From a virus: a DNA stretch of 22,006 nt. The notes below the pieces were generated by a model that searched no databases, was not told where the DNA came from, and saw only the letters and a program-made list of their open reading frames with translations. The position numbers and the translations under genes were made by a program. Numbering within the stretch: the stretch's first letter is position 1; every line of letters starts with the position of its first letter. Location of the stretch: positions 1 through 22,006 of IMG/VR virus record IMGVR_UViG_3300006810_000456; one strand, written 5' to 3'. Below are positions 15,159 through 22,006 of this stretch, in pieces.

Positions 15159-17051
15159 TTATGAAGACGTTAAACGAATTCTTCTTCTTGGATAGGTTTG
15201 ACCAGTCGCGGGTCTATCAACATAAAGTTTTCCATGAACATCATTATGGTACTGTGCAATTCTATCCATACGCACTTTATACGGTAAAAATACTCTTTTG
15301 TTTGTGGTTCCAAACAACTCTGTCAATTCGAACCCAGTGTTAGAAAATTCTGTTTCATTATATTCGTTCGGTTTATTGATGGCATAAAGTTTTTCAGAAG
15401 ATATTGGAGCCCCAGTTAAATTAGAATAATTTAAAGTTCGATCACTCTGCAAAACTGGTTTTGCTTCTTCCAACATAAAGGTTTTCAATTCCGATAAAGT
15501 AGGAAATCTTCCGTACTTAGTATACCACCAACTTATGATAACTCCTGCTATACCCGCAGTTTGTGGAGCCGCATTACTAGTGCCCCCAAAAAATCCCCAA
15601 AAAAATCCATTTCCGTCTGACACCTGCGGATAAGCATTGTATGTTCTAGTACCATTTGCAGATATATCTATGACCGGACCTCTTTCAGAGTAACCATCTA
15701 ATAATGGATTAGTGTCACTATGTTGTGCTGCACCCACTGTTATACACCATCGTGTATCACCATCTCTACCGTTTCTTAAAGGATAAATTAAGTTGGATGT
15801 TGATATCGTACTGTTGGATATATTAAAAAAACCATTAAACGATTGGGAAATTGATTTTACAGAAACCGTTCCTCCGCCAGGATCTTCTAACCGAACACTC
15901 GTGTTCCATTGCGGTTGGTACCAACCAGCTTTAACAGCCGCGCTATTACCAGCCGACATGAAGTTGTAAATGCCTTCAGTTGTAGACCATGCGTTTCCCA
16001 ACACTTCCCATTCTGATATTTTATCTTGAGTTGTCCATGGAATCATCCAAGAAGCGACCCCTCCATCATTAATATAACGAGGAACTATATTGGCATCTAT
16101 GAATGGTGTGAAATTGTTGTTCCAACTGCTTCCGGGCCGATTAGTAACTGTAAGATTTCCCGCTTCATCATACCATTGTATTTGATCTATAACATCTGGT
16201 TCAACTGCATAGTTAATAGAACTATTATTATATCCCCATGCACCTGTAACAACGGTTGCGTTTCTTTTCCCAGTGTCAGGGTTTATACTTTTACTATTAT
16301 GCCAGGCAAGAATAGCACCATAAACCGAAACTACAGGATCATAATTTAAATATATAACTCTGAGTGAAGAATTTTTACACCAACCAGAAATTAATCCACC
16401 AGAAGTACTTAGAACACCTATTGCATGAGGATCAAAATAAATTCCGTCTGTAGCTTGATTATTTTGTGAAGCATCAACAGACGCATTATAATTTGACCAA
16501 TTCATAGGGACAAATCTTTGTGTACCAGTATGACTTAAAAAATCAGGATGTGTCACTGTACCACTTAATGATATATCAGGCTGTCCGGCTTCAACTGCCA
16601 CTATGTCAACATATTTGCCATCGTTCCAATAATCATATGACTGTCCCCCAATATAATTGTTTTCGTTTTCGGGAGGATCAATAAAATTACCTACAGGGTT
16701 TGGATTTTCAATGGAATCAGAAAAATAATAAAATGATGTTGTAGCAAAACTAGACCCATCTTGACCCGATAAATTAATACCAGTATTTGTTATAAAATTA
16801 GAATTTTGTTCTCGGAAAATATCAGGATAGGTACTACATTGATGAATAGATTCTTCTTTATTCAAACTTATTATTTCTTCACATTGAGACAACTCTGCAG
16901 CTTCTTCTTCAGTCAATTTAAAAACTATTAACTCAGGAAACATAGAACATTCGTCTATGCACTCATAGTCGCAAGCGTGACCAGTATGAATAAATTCGTG
17001 TTGATCACACTCTCCTGTAACAATTGCGTTGTATATGTGTTTTTCTGACAT
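15159..17051 (-). CDS. Subtilisin-family (S8) serine protease
   Basis: This is a 630-residue subtilase-like protein. The catalytic residues can be placed at Asp 149 (YVDIVAVEAG), His 209 (DPHAIGVLS, a divergent form of HGTHVAG), oxyanion Asn 369 (MSAGNSA) and Ser 492 (GGTSNAAPQTAGIAG, the canonical GTSxAxP block). Residues 38-70 (LIVFKLTEEEAAELSQCEEI followed by ISLNKEE) look like the end of an I9 propeptide (the 'LTEEE..L...PEVVSVE' pattern), which acts as intramolecular chaperone and inhibitor. Residues 15-35 are Cys/His-rich. No signal peptide is seen, so it probably acts in the infected cell or in the virion. The ATG overlaps the stop of the giant repeat gene (TAATG) and has no clear ribosome site, so translation is probably coupled. 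A role in maturing or trimming that protein, or in attacking host surface protein, is inferred. The basic tail PRRRIRLTSS ends the protein. The region 210-370 between His and Asn is longer than in bacterial subtilisins. Confidence 0.9.
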   Translation of the reverse strand: MSEKHIYNAIVTGECDQHEFIHTGHACDYECIDECSMFPELIVFKLTEEEAAELSQCEEIISLNKEESIHQCSTYPDIFREQNSNFITNTGINLSGQDGSSFATTSFYYFSDSIENPNPVGNFIDPPENENNYIGGQSYDYWNDGKYVDIVAVEAGQPDISLSGTVTHPDFLSHTGTQRFVPMNWSNYNASVDASQNNQATDGIYFDPHAIGVLSTSGGLISGWCKNSSLRVIYLNYDPVVSVYGAILAWHNSKSINPDTGKRNATVVTGAWGYNNSSINYAVEPDVIDQIQWYDEAGNLTVTNRPGSSWNNNFTPFIDANIVPRYINDGGVASWMIPWTTQDKISEWEVLGNAWSTTEGIYNFMSAGNSAAVKAGWYQPQWNTSVRLEDPGGGTVSVKSISQSFNGFFNISNSTISTSNLIYPLRNGRDGDTRWCITVGAAQHSDTNPLLDGYSERGPVIDISANGTRTYNAYPQVSDGNGFFWGFFGGTSNAAPQTAGIAGVIISWWYTKYGRFPTLSELKTFMLEEAKPVLQSDRTLNYSNLTGAPISSEKLYAINKPNEYNETEFSNTGFELTELFGTTNKRVFLPYKVRMDRIAQYHNDVHGKLYVDRPATGQTYPRRRIRLTSS

Positions 17052-20000
17052 TATGTTAGTACCGGAGCAACACCTGACAAATTGATCCAGATCGTCATTA
17101 TATCTTGATCATAAGTCCGATAACCGCTACCTTGAAAGCTTTGGCTGATGTGAGAAACTTCATTGTATCCTAAAGCCGACAGTCCCCAATGATTTGCGTC
17201 CCCAACGCCGCTTAACAAAACACCTAGACCAGAGTAATCACTTCCGGATAAGAGCGCATCAGTGTCTTCATTGTGCCATATTATGCCATAACCGACACCT
17301 CCTCCCACTACGGTTTGGCCAAGCGTCGACAAACTTGTAGTGGGAAATTGTGTGACATTCGGATCAGTAACAATTTGCGCTTTGGTGTGTACAATAGCCC
17401 TGTTCGTTTGTGCACTTGGTAAAGTTAACACCGTGGTAGAATTCTCAAAACAGAAAGTAATGTGCGTTGCAACCGACATCAAAGATGCAAAATCTGCTTT
17501 AGTCATAATTTGATCTAACGCGCCATTAATTGTAACATTTCCTTGATTACGAGGATTAGAATTAAAAGTTGCATTCAAATTAAGTTTCGCGGCACAGTAT
17601 CCAAACGTAGAATCATAACTGTGTGTTCCTGAAAGAACCACTTGACCCCATTGTGGTTTTTCTGCTGTTGTCCAGCTGGCATTAGTGTTGAGATCAAAAT
17701 TTGATGGTGGAGTTGAATCGCCTAGAGCAACACTAGCCGCCAGCACTTTCCAAGAACTAATATCTTGATCAAATGCTGAAGCATCTCTAAACATATCACT
17801 CATAATAGTAACACTAGATGTATCCCAAGAACTAATATCTTGATTGAATGAACTAGCACCGTTGAACGTAGAATTCATTGATGTAACAGCACCAGTATCC
17901 CAACCGGATATATCATTTAGACTGTAAATATAAGCTTTACCTGAAGCAGTACCCTCATCATCATCTTCACCATAAGCACCTACGATAGCATAAGTATCTG
18001 ATATCGATACTCCCCTAGAAAAATTATCACCTTGACTTGTACCATAAGCAGTAGGATTGTCTAAGGTATAAAGTAATGAACCAGTTGCAATATCAAAGAT
18101 ATATGCTTTACCTGAATCAGTACCATCATCATCATCTTCATAAAGAGCACCTACGATAACATATGTGTCAGATATTGCTACTGAGTATCCAAATTGATCA
18201 CTTGCAGCTGTATTATAAGCATTAGGATTAGTTAAAGTATGTACTAAAGCACCTGTGGTGTTGTTGTAGATATAAGCTTTACCTGAATAGTCATCTACAC
18301 CCACTTCTGCACCCGGTGTACCTACAACAGCATAGGTATCAGACATTGCTACTGACCAACCAAAATTATCAGAAAAAGTGGCCGGGCCAGGATTATCTAA
18401 AGTGTGTACTAAAGCACCAGTGGCGTTATTAAAGATATAAGCTTTACCTGCACTAACACCACCAGCTTGATCTTCACCACTGGCACCTACAATAGAATAG
18501 GTATCTGATATTGCTACTGAGAATCCAAAATTATCATATTGACTTGTATCATAAGCATTAGGATTATTTAAAGTATGTACTAAAGCACCAGTGACTGTGT
18601 TGTAGATATAAGCTTTACCTGAATTAGTATTAAAATCCTCATCTTCTGCACGAACACCTACTATAGCATATGTATCAGTTATTGCTACTGCTTCTCCAAA
18701 ATAATCACTGTCACTTGTACCATAAGCATTAGGATTAGTTAAAGTATGTACTAAAGCACCAGTGGCAATGTTGTAGATATAAGCTTTACCTGAATCAACA
18801 CCATTACCATCATTTTCCCTAATCGCCGATACGATAGCATATGTGTCAGACATTGCTACTGCATATCCAAACCGATCATCTGCAGCTGGAGATGAAGGAT
18901 TAGGATTATTTAAAGTATGTACTAAAGCACCAGTGACTGTGTTATAGATGTATGCTTTACCTGATTGATTTTGATTGCCAGCTTCATCTTCACCCCAAGC
19001 ACCTACGATAGAATATGTACCTGATGTTGCTACTGACCATCCAAAATTATCACCGTCACTTGTACCATAAGCATTAGGATTATCTAAAGTATGAGTTACT
19101 TGACCCAGGCCATTGTTGTATGCAGTAGCATTATTAAACATAGCAGTCATATCAGTAACATTACTCATAATCCAAGGACCAATATTTTGATTGAATGCGG
19201 CCGCGTCGAGGAACATAGCAGTCATATTAGTAACATTACTCACATCCCAAGAACTAATATTTTGATTGAATGCATCAGCACCTCTAAACATAACACTCAT
19301 ATCAGTAACACTAGAAGTATCCCATGTTAATGGAACACCGCCGTTATTAAACAAAGAAGGCCCGTTGGAAACATTAAACATACTTTGCATATTAGTAACA
19401 CTAGAAGTATCCCAAGAACTTAAATCTTGATTGAAATTCATTGTGCTTACACTTATACTACTAAAAGTACCATTCATCGAAGTAACAGTACTTACATCCC
19501 AAGATGAGATGTCTGGATCATTGAACGTAGTGTTACTAAGAAACATATTATCCATATTAGTTAATGGTGTTCCTGTTGGCATTAGAATACCAACGTTTGC
19601 AATGAACTGATATCCAGCTGCAGTACCATAGTTGGTGCGCCAATTACTACTGGTAGGATCCGTTGCAGTGTTACTTAATGGATATAGAATACCACCAGTA
19701 GTACCCCATACAGGATGTTCATCAGGAGTGAATAGTGGTGTGTTAGTATCGAAGCCTGATGGGTATGACGGTATCAATGAAACGTTCCAAGCATTTAGGT
19801 TTTGATCAAACGTTGTAGCATCTCTAAACATGTTACCCATATCAGTAACACTAGAAGTATCCCAAGAACTAATGTCTTGATTGAATATGCATGATCCACC
19901 TGCAATTGAGAAATCAAACATAAAACTCATATTCGTAACACTAGAAGTATCCCAAGAACTAATGTCTGCATTGAATGAGTTTGCTTTGATAAACATACTT

Positions 20001-22006
20001 TGCATGTTGGTGACATTACCCATAGTAGAAGAAAAATTACTACCTGTAAATGACTGACCGCCATTGTTATATGCCAATGCTTGGTTGAACATACCACTCA
20101 TATTAGTAACACTACTCACATCCCAAGAACTAATGTCTTGATTGAATACATTAGCCTGACTGAACATACCACTCATAGTAGTAACACTAGAAGTATTCCA
20201 AGAACTAATATCTTGATTGAATGCGGTGTCACTGAATATACTACTCATATTAGTAACATTAGAGACATCCCAAGTTAATGGATTATTAGATGCTCCTGCA
20301 GTGTCTCCGTTATTGAATGCATCGGCCGAGCCGAACATACCATTCATACTAGTAACACTAGAAGTATTCCAAGAACTAAGATCTTGATTGAATGCATCTG
20401 CAAAGAAAAACATTTGAGTCATATTAGTAACACTAGAAGTGTCCCATAATGAAATATCAGGATCGTTGAATGTGGTTGCAGAAGAGAACATACTGCTCAT
20501 ATCAGTAATAGGTGTTCCAACTGGCATTAAGATACCAACATTAGGAACCCAAGTATATCCAGCCGCAGTACCATAGTTGGTACGCCACGTTGTGCTGGTA
20601 GGATCTCCTACATTGTTACTTAATGGGTATAGAATACCACCAGTAGTGCCCCATATAGGATGTTCGTCGGTGGTAAATAATGTAGCTCCAGTGGCAAAAT
20701 TTGTTGGCAGAGAAGCAATGTTTGAAACATCCCAAGCATTTAAGTTTTGATCAAATGCTGTGGCATTTTCGAACATGTTGTTCATGTCTTGAGTTGTGCC
20801 TGGATTATCTGTTCCAACTAAACCAGTATCCCAACCAGAAATGTCTTGGTTAAATATGGTTGCATTTTGGAACATGAACCCCATGTTTGTGACTGCAGCA
20901 GTATTCCAAGAACTAATGTCTTGGTTGAAGTTGCTGGCACCGGCAAACACACCGTACATGTAAGTAATATTAGAAGTGTTCCACGTTAATGGTACACCGC
21001 CGTTATTAAATGCGGTTGCGTTTTGGAACATTCTGTCTATACCAGAAGTTCCGGTCACACCTGTCATGTCCCAAGATGATATATCTTGGTTGAATGTAGA
21101 AGCGCTTGCAAACGTGGAAAACATTGTTGTTACTGTACTCACATCCCAAGTGGATATGTCTGGATCATTGAATGTACTGTTATTAAAAAACATAAGAGTC
21201 ATATCAGTTAATGGTGTTCCAGTTGGCATTAGAATACCAACGTTTGCAATGAACTGATATCCAGCTGCAGTACCATAGTTGGTGCTCCATGTAGTACTGG
21301 TAGGATCTGTTGCAGTGTTGCTTAACGGATACAAGATACCACCACTAGTACCCCAAAGAGGTTTCTCTGCTGTTGTCCAGCTGGCATTAGTGTTGAGATC
21401 AAAGCTTGTTGGTGGAGTTGGATCGCCTGGAGCAACACTAGCCGCCAACACGTTCCAAGAACTAATGTCTTGATCGAATGATGAAGCATTGGCGAACATA
21501 GCTACCATATTAGTAACACTACTCACATCCCAAGAACCGATATCTTGATTGAATGTTGAAGCATTATTAAACATATTGCTCATGGTTGTAACATTAGAGA
21601 CATTCCAAGAACCAATATCTTGATTGAATGCGGTGCCATTGAACATATTATTCATATCAGTAACATTACCCACATTCCAAGAACTAATGTTTCCATTGAA
21701 TGCAGACTGATTGTAAAACATACCATTCATAACAGTAACATTACTTACATTCCATGAATTCAATGGTTGGTTGAACGATCCGACCGTCAGTTGAATCTGG
21801 AACATAGCCTCCATATTAGTAACATTACTCACATCCCACGAATCCAATGGTTGGTTAAAAGATGGGCAATAACGAAACATATTTTTCATATTAGTAACAG
21901 TGCTGACATCCCAAGATGAAACATCAGAATTATTAAATGTACTACTAACTCCACCATCGCCAGGCGAACCACCATTAAGGAACATTCTTTCCATGTTTGT
22001 AATAGG
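17051..22006 (-). CDS. Giant BspA-type repeat adhesin with inserted beta-propeller, 5' end outside window
   Basis: At least 1651 codons are visible and the frame stays open to the right edge (it reads PITN before the ATG at 21994, continuing the repeat), so the start is upstream. Three parts are seen. First, at 22006-19106, about 27 repeats of the 26-residue BspA/DUF285 surface-protein type ([20 protein letters not shown]), grouped into super-repeats by a linker [13 protein letters not shown]...[13 protein letters not shown]. Second, at 19105-17921, seven 56-residue units ([37 protein letters not shown]), an FG-GAP-like beta-propeller. Third, at 17920-17054, three more solenoid repeats and a unique C-terminal domain of about 195 residues ending [16 protein letters not shown]. 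No signal peptide or membrane segment is in view. BspA repeats bind host proteins or surfaces in bacteria and protists. In a phage late region a receptor-binding or decoration fibre is the best guess. The protease gene follows with a one-base overlap. Confidence 0.88.
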   Translation of the reverse strand, partial: PITNMERMFLNGGSPGDGGVSSTFNNSDVSSWDVSTVTNMKNMFRYCPSFNQPLDSWDVSNVTNMEAMFQIQLTVGSFNQPLNSWNVSNVTVMNGMFYNQSAFNGNISSWNVGNVTDMNNMFNGTAFNQDIGSWNVSNVTTMSNMFNNASTFNQDIGSWDVSSVTNMVAMFANASSFDQDISSWNVLAASVAPGDPTPPTSFDLNTNASWTTAEKPLWGTSGGILYPLSNTATDPTSTTWSTNYGTAAGYQFIANVGILMPTGTPLTDMTLMFFNNSTFNDPDISTWDVSTVTTMFSTFASASTFNQDISSWDMTGVTGTSGIDRMFQNATAFNNGGVPLTWNTSNITYMYGVFAGASNFNQDISSWNTAAVTNMGFMFQNATIFNQDISGWDTGLVGTDNPGTTQDMNNMFENATAFDQNLNAWDVSNIASLPTNFATGATLFTTDEHPIWGTTGGILYPLSNNVGDPTSTTWRTNYGTAAGYTWVPNVGILMPVGTPITDMSSMFSSATTFNDPDISLWDTSSVTNMTQMFFFADAFNQDLSSWNTSSVTSMNGMFGSADAFNNGDTAGASNNPLTWDVSNVTNMSSIFSDTAFNQDISSWNTSSVTTMSGMFSQANVFNQDISSWDVSSVTNMSGMFNQALAYNNGGQSFTGSNFSSTMGNVTNMQSMFIKANSFNADISSWDTSSVTNMSFMFDFSIAGGSCIFNQDISSWDTSSVTDMGNMFRDATTFDQNLNAWNVSLIPSYPSGFDTNTPLFTPDEHPVWGTTGGILYPLSNTATDPTSSNWRTNYGTAAGYQFIANVGILMPTGTPLTNMDNMFLSNTTFNDPDISSWDVSTVTSMNGTFSSISVSTMNFNQDLSSWDTSSVTNMQSMFNVSNGPSLFNNGGVPLTWDTSSVTDMSVMFRGADAFNQNISSWDVSNVTNMTAMFLDAAAFNQNIGPWIMSNVTDMTAMFNNATAYNNGLGQVTHTLDNPNAYGTSDGDNFGWSVATSGTYSIVGAWGEDEAGNQNQSGKAYIYNTVTGALVHTLNNPNPSSPAADDRFGYAVAMSDTYAIVSAIRENDGNGVDSGKAYIYNIATGALVHTLTNPNAYGTSDSDYFGEAVAITDTYAIVGVRAEDEDFNTNSGKAYIYNTVTGALVHTLNNPNAYDTSQYDNFGFSVAISDTYSIVGASGEDQAGGVSAGKAYIFNNATGALVHTLDNPGPATFSDNFGWSVAMSDTYAVVGTPGAEVGVDDYSGKAYIYNNTTGALVHTLTNPNAYNTAASDQFGYSVAISDTYVIVGALYEDDDDGTDSGKAYIFDIATGSLLYTLDNPTAYGTSQGDNFSRGVSISDTYAIVGAYGEDDDEGTASGKAYIYSLNDISGWDTGAVTSMNSTFNGASSFNQDISSWDTSSVTIMSDMFRDASAFDQDISSWKVLAASVALGDSTPPSNFDLNTNASWTTAEKPQWGQVVLSGTHSYDSTFGYCAAKLNLNATFNSNPRNQGNVTINGALDQIMTKADFASLMSVATHITFCFENSTTVLTLPSAQTNRAIVHTKAQIVTDPNVTQFPTTSLSTLGQTVVGGGVGYGIIWHNEDTDALLSGSDYSGLGVLLSGVGDANHWGLSALGYNEVSHISQSFQGSGYRTYDQDIMTIWINLSGVAPVLT
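17661..17777 (-). repeat. Long direct repeat, copy 2 (partner 21366-21482)
   Basis: The first 38 bases (17661-17698) are identical to 21366-21403, and similarity continues with scattered mismatches to the end. Both copies encode SWxVLAASVAxGDxTPPxxF, [14 protein letters not shown]. They are 3.7 kb apart in the same gene, in the same orientation. Confidence 0.85.
17921..19105 (-). repeat. Seven FG-GAP-like propeller repeats
   Basis: Seven tandem units of about 56 residues (about 168 bases), each with HTLxNPxAYxTSxxDxFGxSV, TYxIVGAxxEDxxxxxxSGK, AYIYNxxTGA. Acidic loops such as [10 protein letters not shown] recall the calcium loops of integrin-alpha FG-GAP blades. Seven units suit a closed seven-bladed propeller. 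At DNA level the copies are close; a perfect 45-base repeat is at 18557-18601 and 18899-18943, and a TATAAGCTTTACCTGA-like block recurs in each unit on the plus strand. Confidence 0.85.
19575..19638 (-). repeat. 64-base perfect direct repeat in linker (partner 21222-21285)
   Basis: All 64 bases are identical to 21222-21285, exactly 1647 bases (549 codons) away. Both encode the linker [21 protein letters not shown] third, diverged linker copy lies at about 20520-20590. The perfect identity suggests recent duplication or gene conversion inside the gene. Confidence 0.85.
21222..21285 (-). repeat. 64-base perfect direct repeat in linker (partner 19575-19638)
   Basis: This is the partner of the repeat at 19575-19638; the flanks also match with a few substitutions for about 120 bases in all. 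Confidence 0.85.
21366..21482 (-). repeat. Long direct repeat, copy 1 (partner 17661-17777)
   Basis: This is the partner of the repeat at 17661-17777. In both places the block closes a run of BspA-type repeats and precedes a WG motif: KPLWGTSGG here, KPQWGQVVL in the other copy. Confidence 0.85.

Larger units (their letters stand above)
19106..22006 (-). repeat. BspA/DUF285-type 26-residue repeats in super-repeats
   Basis: About 27 degenerate copies of a 26-residue unit with the core SSWDxSxVTxMxxMF preceded by FNQDI. Three linker blocks at about 19565-19720, 20510-20670 and 21210-21362 (protein [13 protein letters not shown], then TNYGTAAGY, then GILMP.GTP.T) divide it into super-repeats; the window opens just after a probable further linker (PITNMERMF). 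This is a curved beta-solenoid/LRR-like surface array. Confidence 0.88.

Noticed and set aside
17921-22006. Regularly spaced repeats resembling a CRISPR array
   Set aside because: Units are of coding length (78 and about 168 bases), degenerate at nucleotide level, conserved at protein level, and lie in one continuous reading frame.
1-22006. Diversity-generating retroelement, tRNA, transposon or intein
   Set aside because: No reverse transcriptase, paired template/variable repeats with adenine-specific changes, tRNA cloverleaf, transposase or intein splice motif was found by reading; gp17 and gp20 have near-family lengths.

Overview
The window is the late structural region of a T4-like myovirus. 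All protein-coding genes lie on the minus strand, so transcription runs from high to low coordinates. In transcription order the recognisable T4 genes are 13, 14, 15, (two non-T4 structural genes), 16, 17, 18, 19, 20, which is the T4/marine T4-like order for neck, terminase, tail sheath, tail tube and portal. The DNA is AT-rich, the genes are packed with gaps of 0 to about 100 bases, and no stretch over 300 bases lacks a gene. The protein styles (gp13, gp20, the 1244-residue protein with an N-terminal tail module, GDG-repeat fibre protein, cupredoxin-like tail domain) recall marine T4-like phages of cyanobacteria or SAR11-type bacteria. The host cannot be fixed from this sequence.

Region by region, in transcription order: (1) 22006-17051, a giant repeat protein, cut by the right edge, made of about 30 BspA/DUF285-type 26-residue repeats with a seven-unit FG-GAP-like beta-propeller inserted near its end. 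It is followed with a TAATG overlap by a subtilisin-family serine protease (17051-15159). (2) 15125-12178, neck genes 13, 14 and 15, where gp14 and gp15 carry extra C-terminal regions. (3) 12138-4843, a fibre-like protein ending in a cupredoxin-like domain with a complete set of type-1 copper ligands, a 1244-residue protein with Calx-beta-like domains, then gp16 and gp17 (terminase). (4) 4739-1, gp18, gp19, gp20, and a collagen-like gene that overlaps the end of gene 20 and runs off the left edge.

T4-type late promoter motifs ([T/C]ATAAATA) sit in the three gaps that separate these blocks: 15148-15155 before gene 13, 12167-12174 before the fibre-like gene, and 4803-4810 before gene 18. This suggests three late transcription units within the window plus one entering from the right. 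A 12-bp-stem hairpin lies between genes 19 and 20.

The striking theme is a conserved T4 capsid/tail core interleaved with long, repetitive, probably surface-exposed modules (BspA solenoid, beta-propeller, Calx-beta, cadherin/Big_9-like, cupredoxin, collagen) and a phage-encoded subtilase coupled to the largest of them. The most unusual candidates are the nested propeller-in-solenoid adhesin with its linked protease, and the copper-ligand-complete cupredoxin domain on a fibre-like protein.
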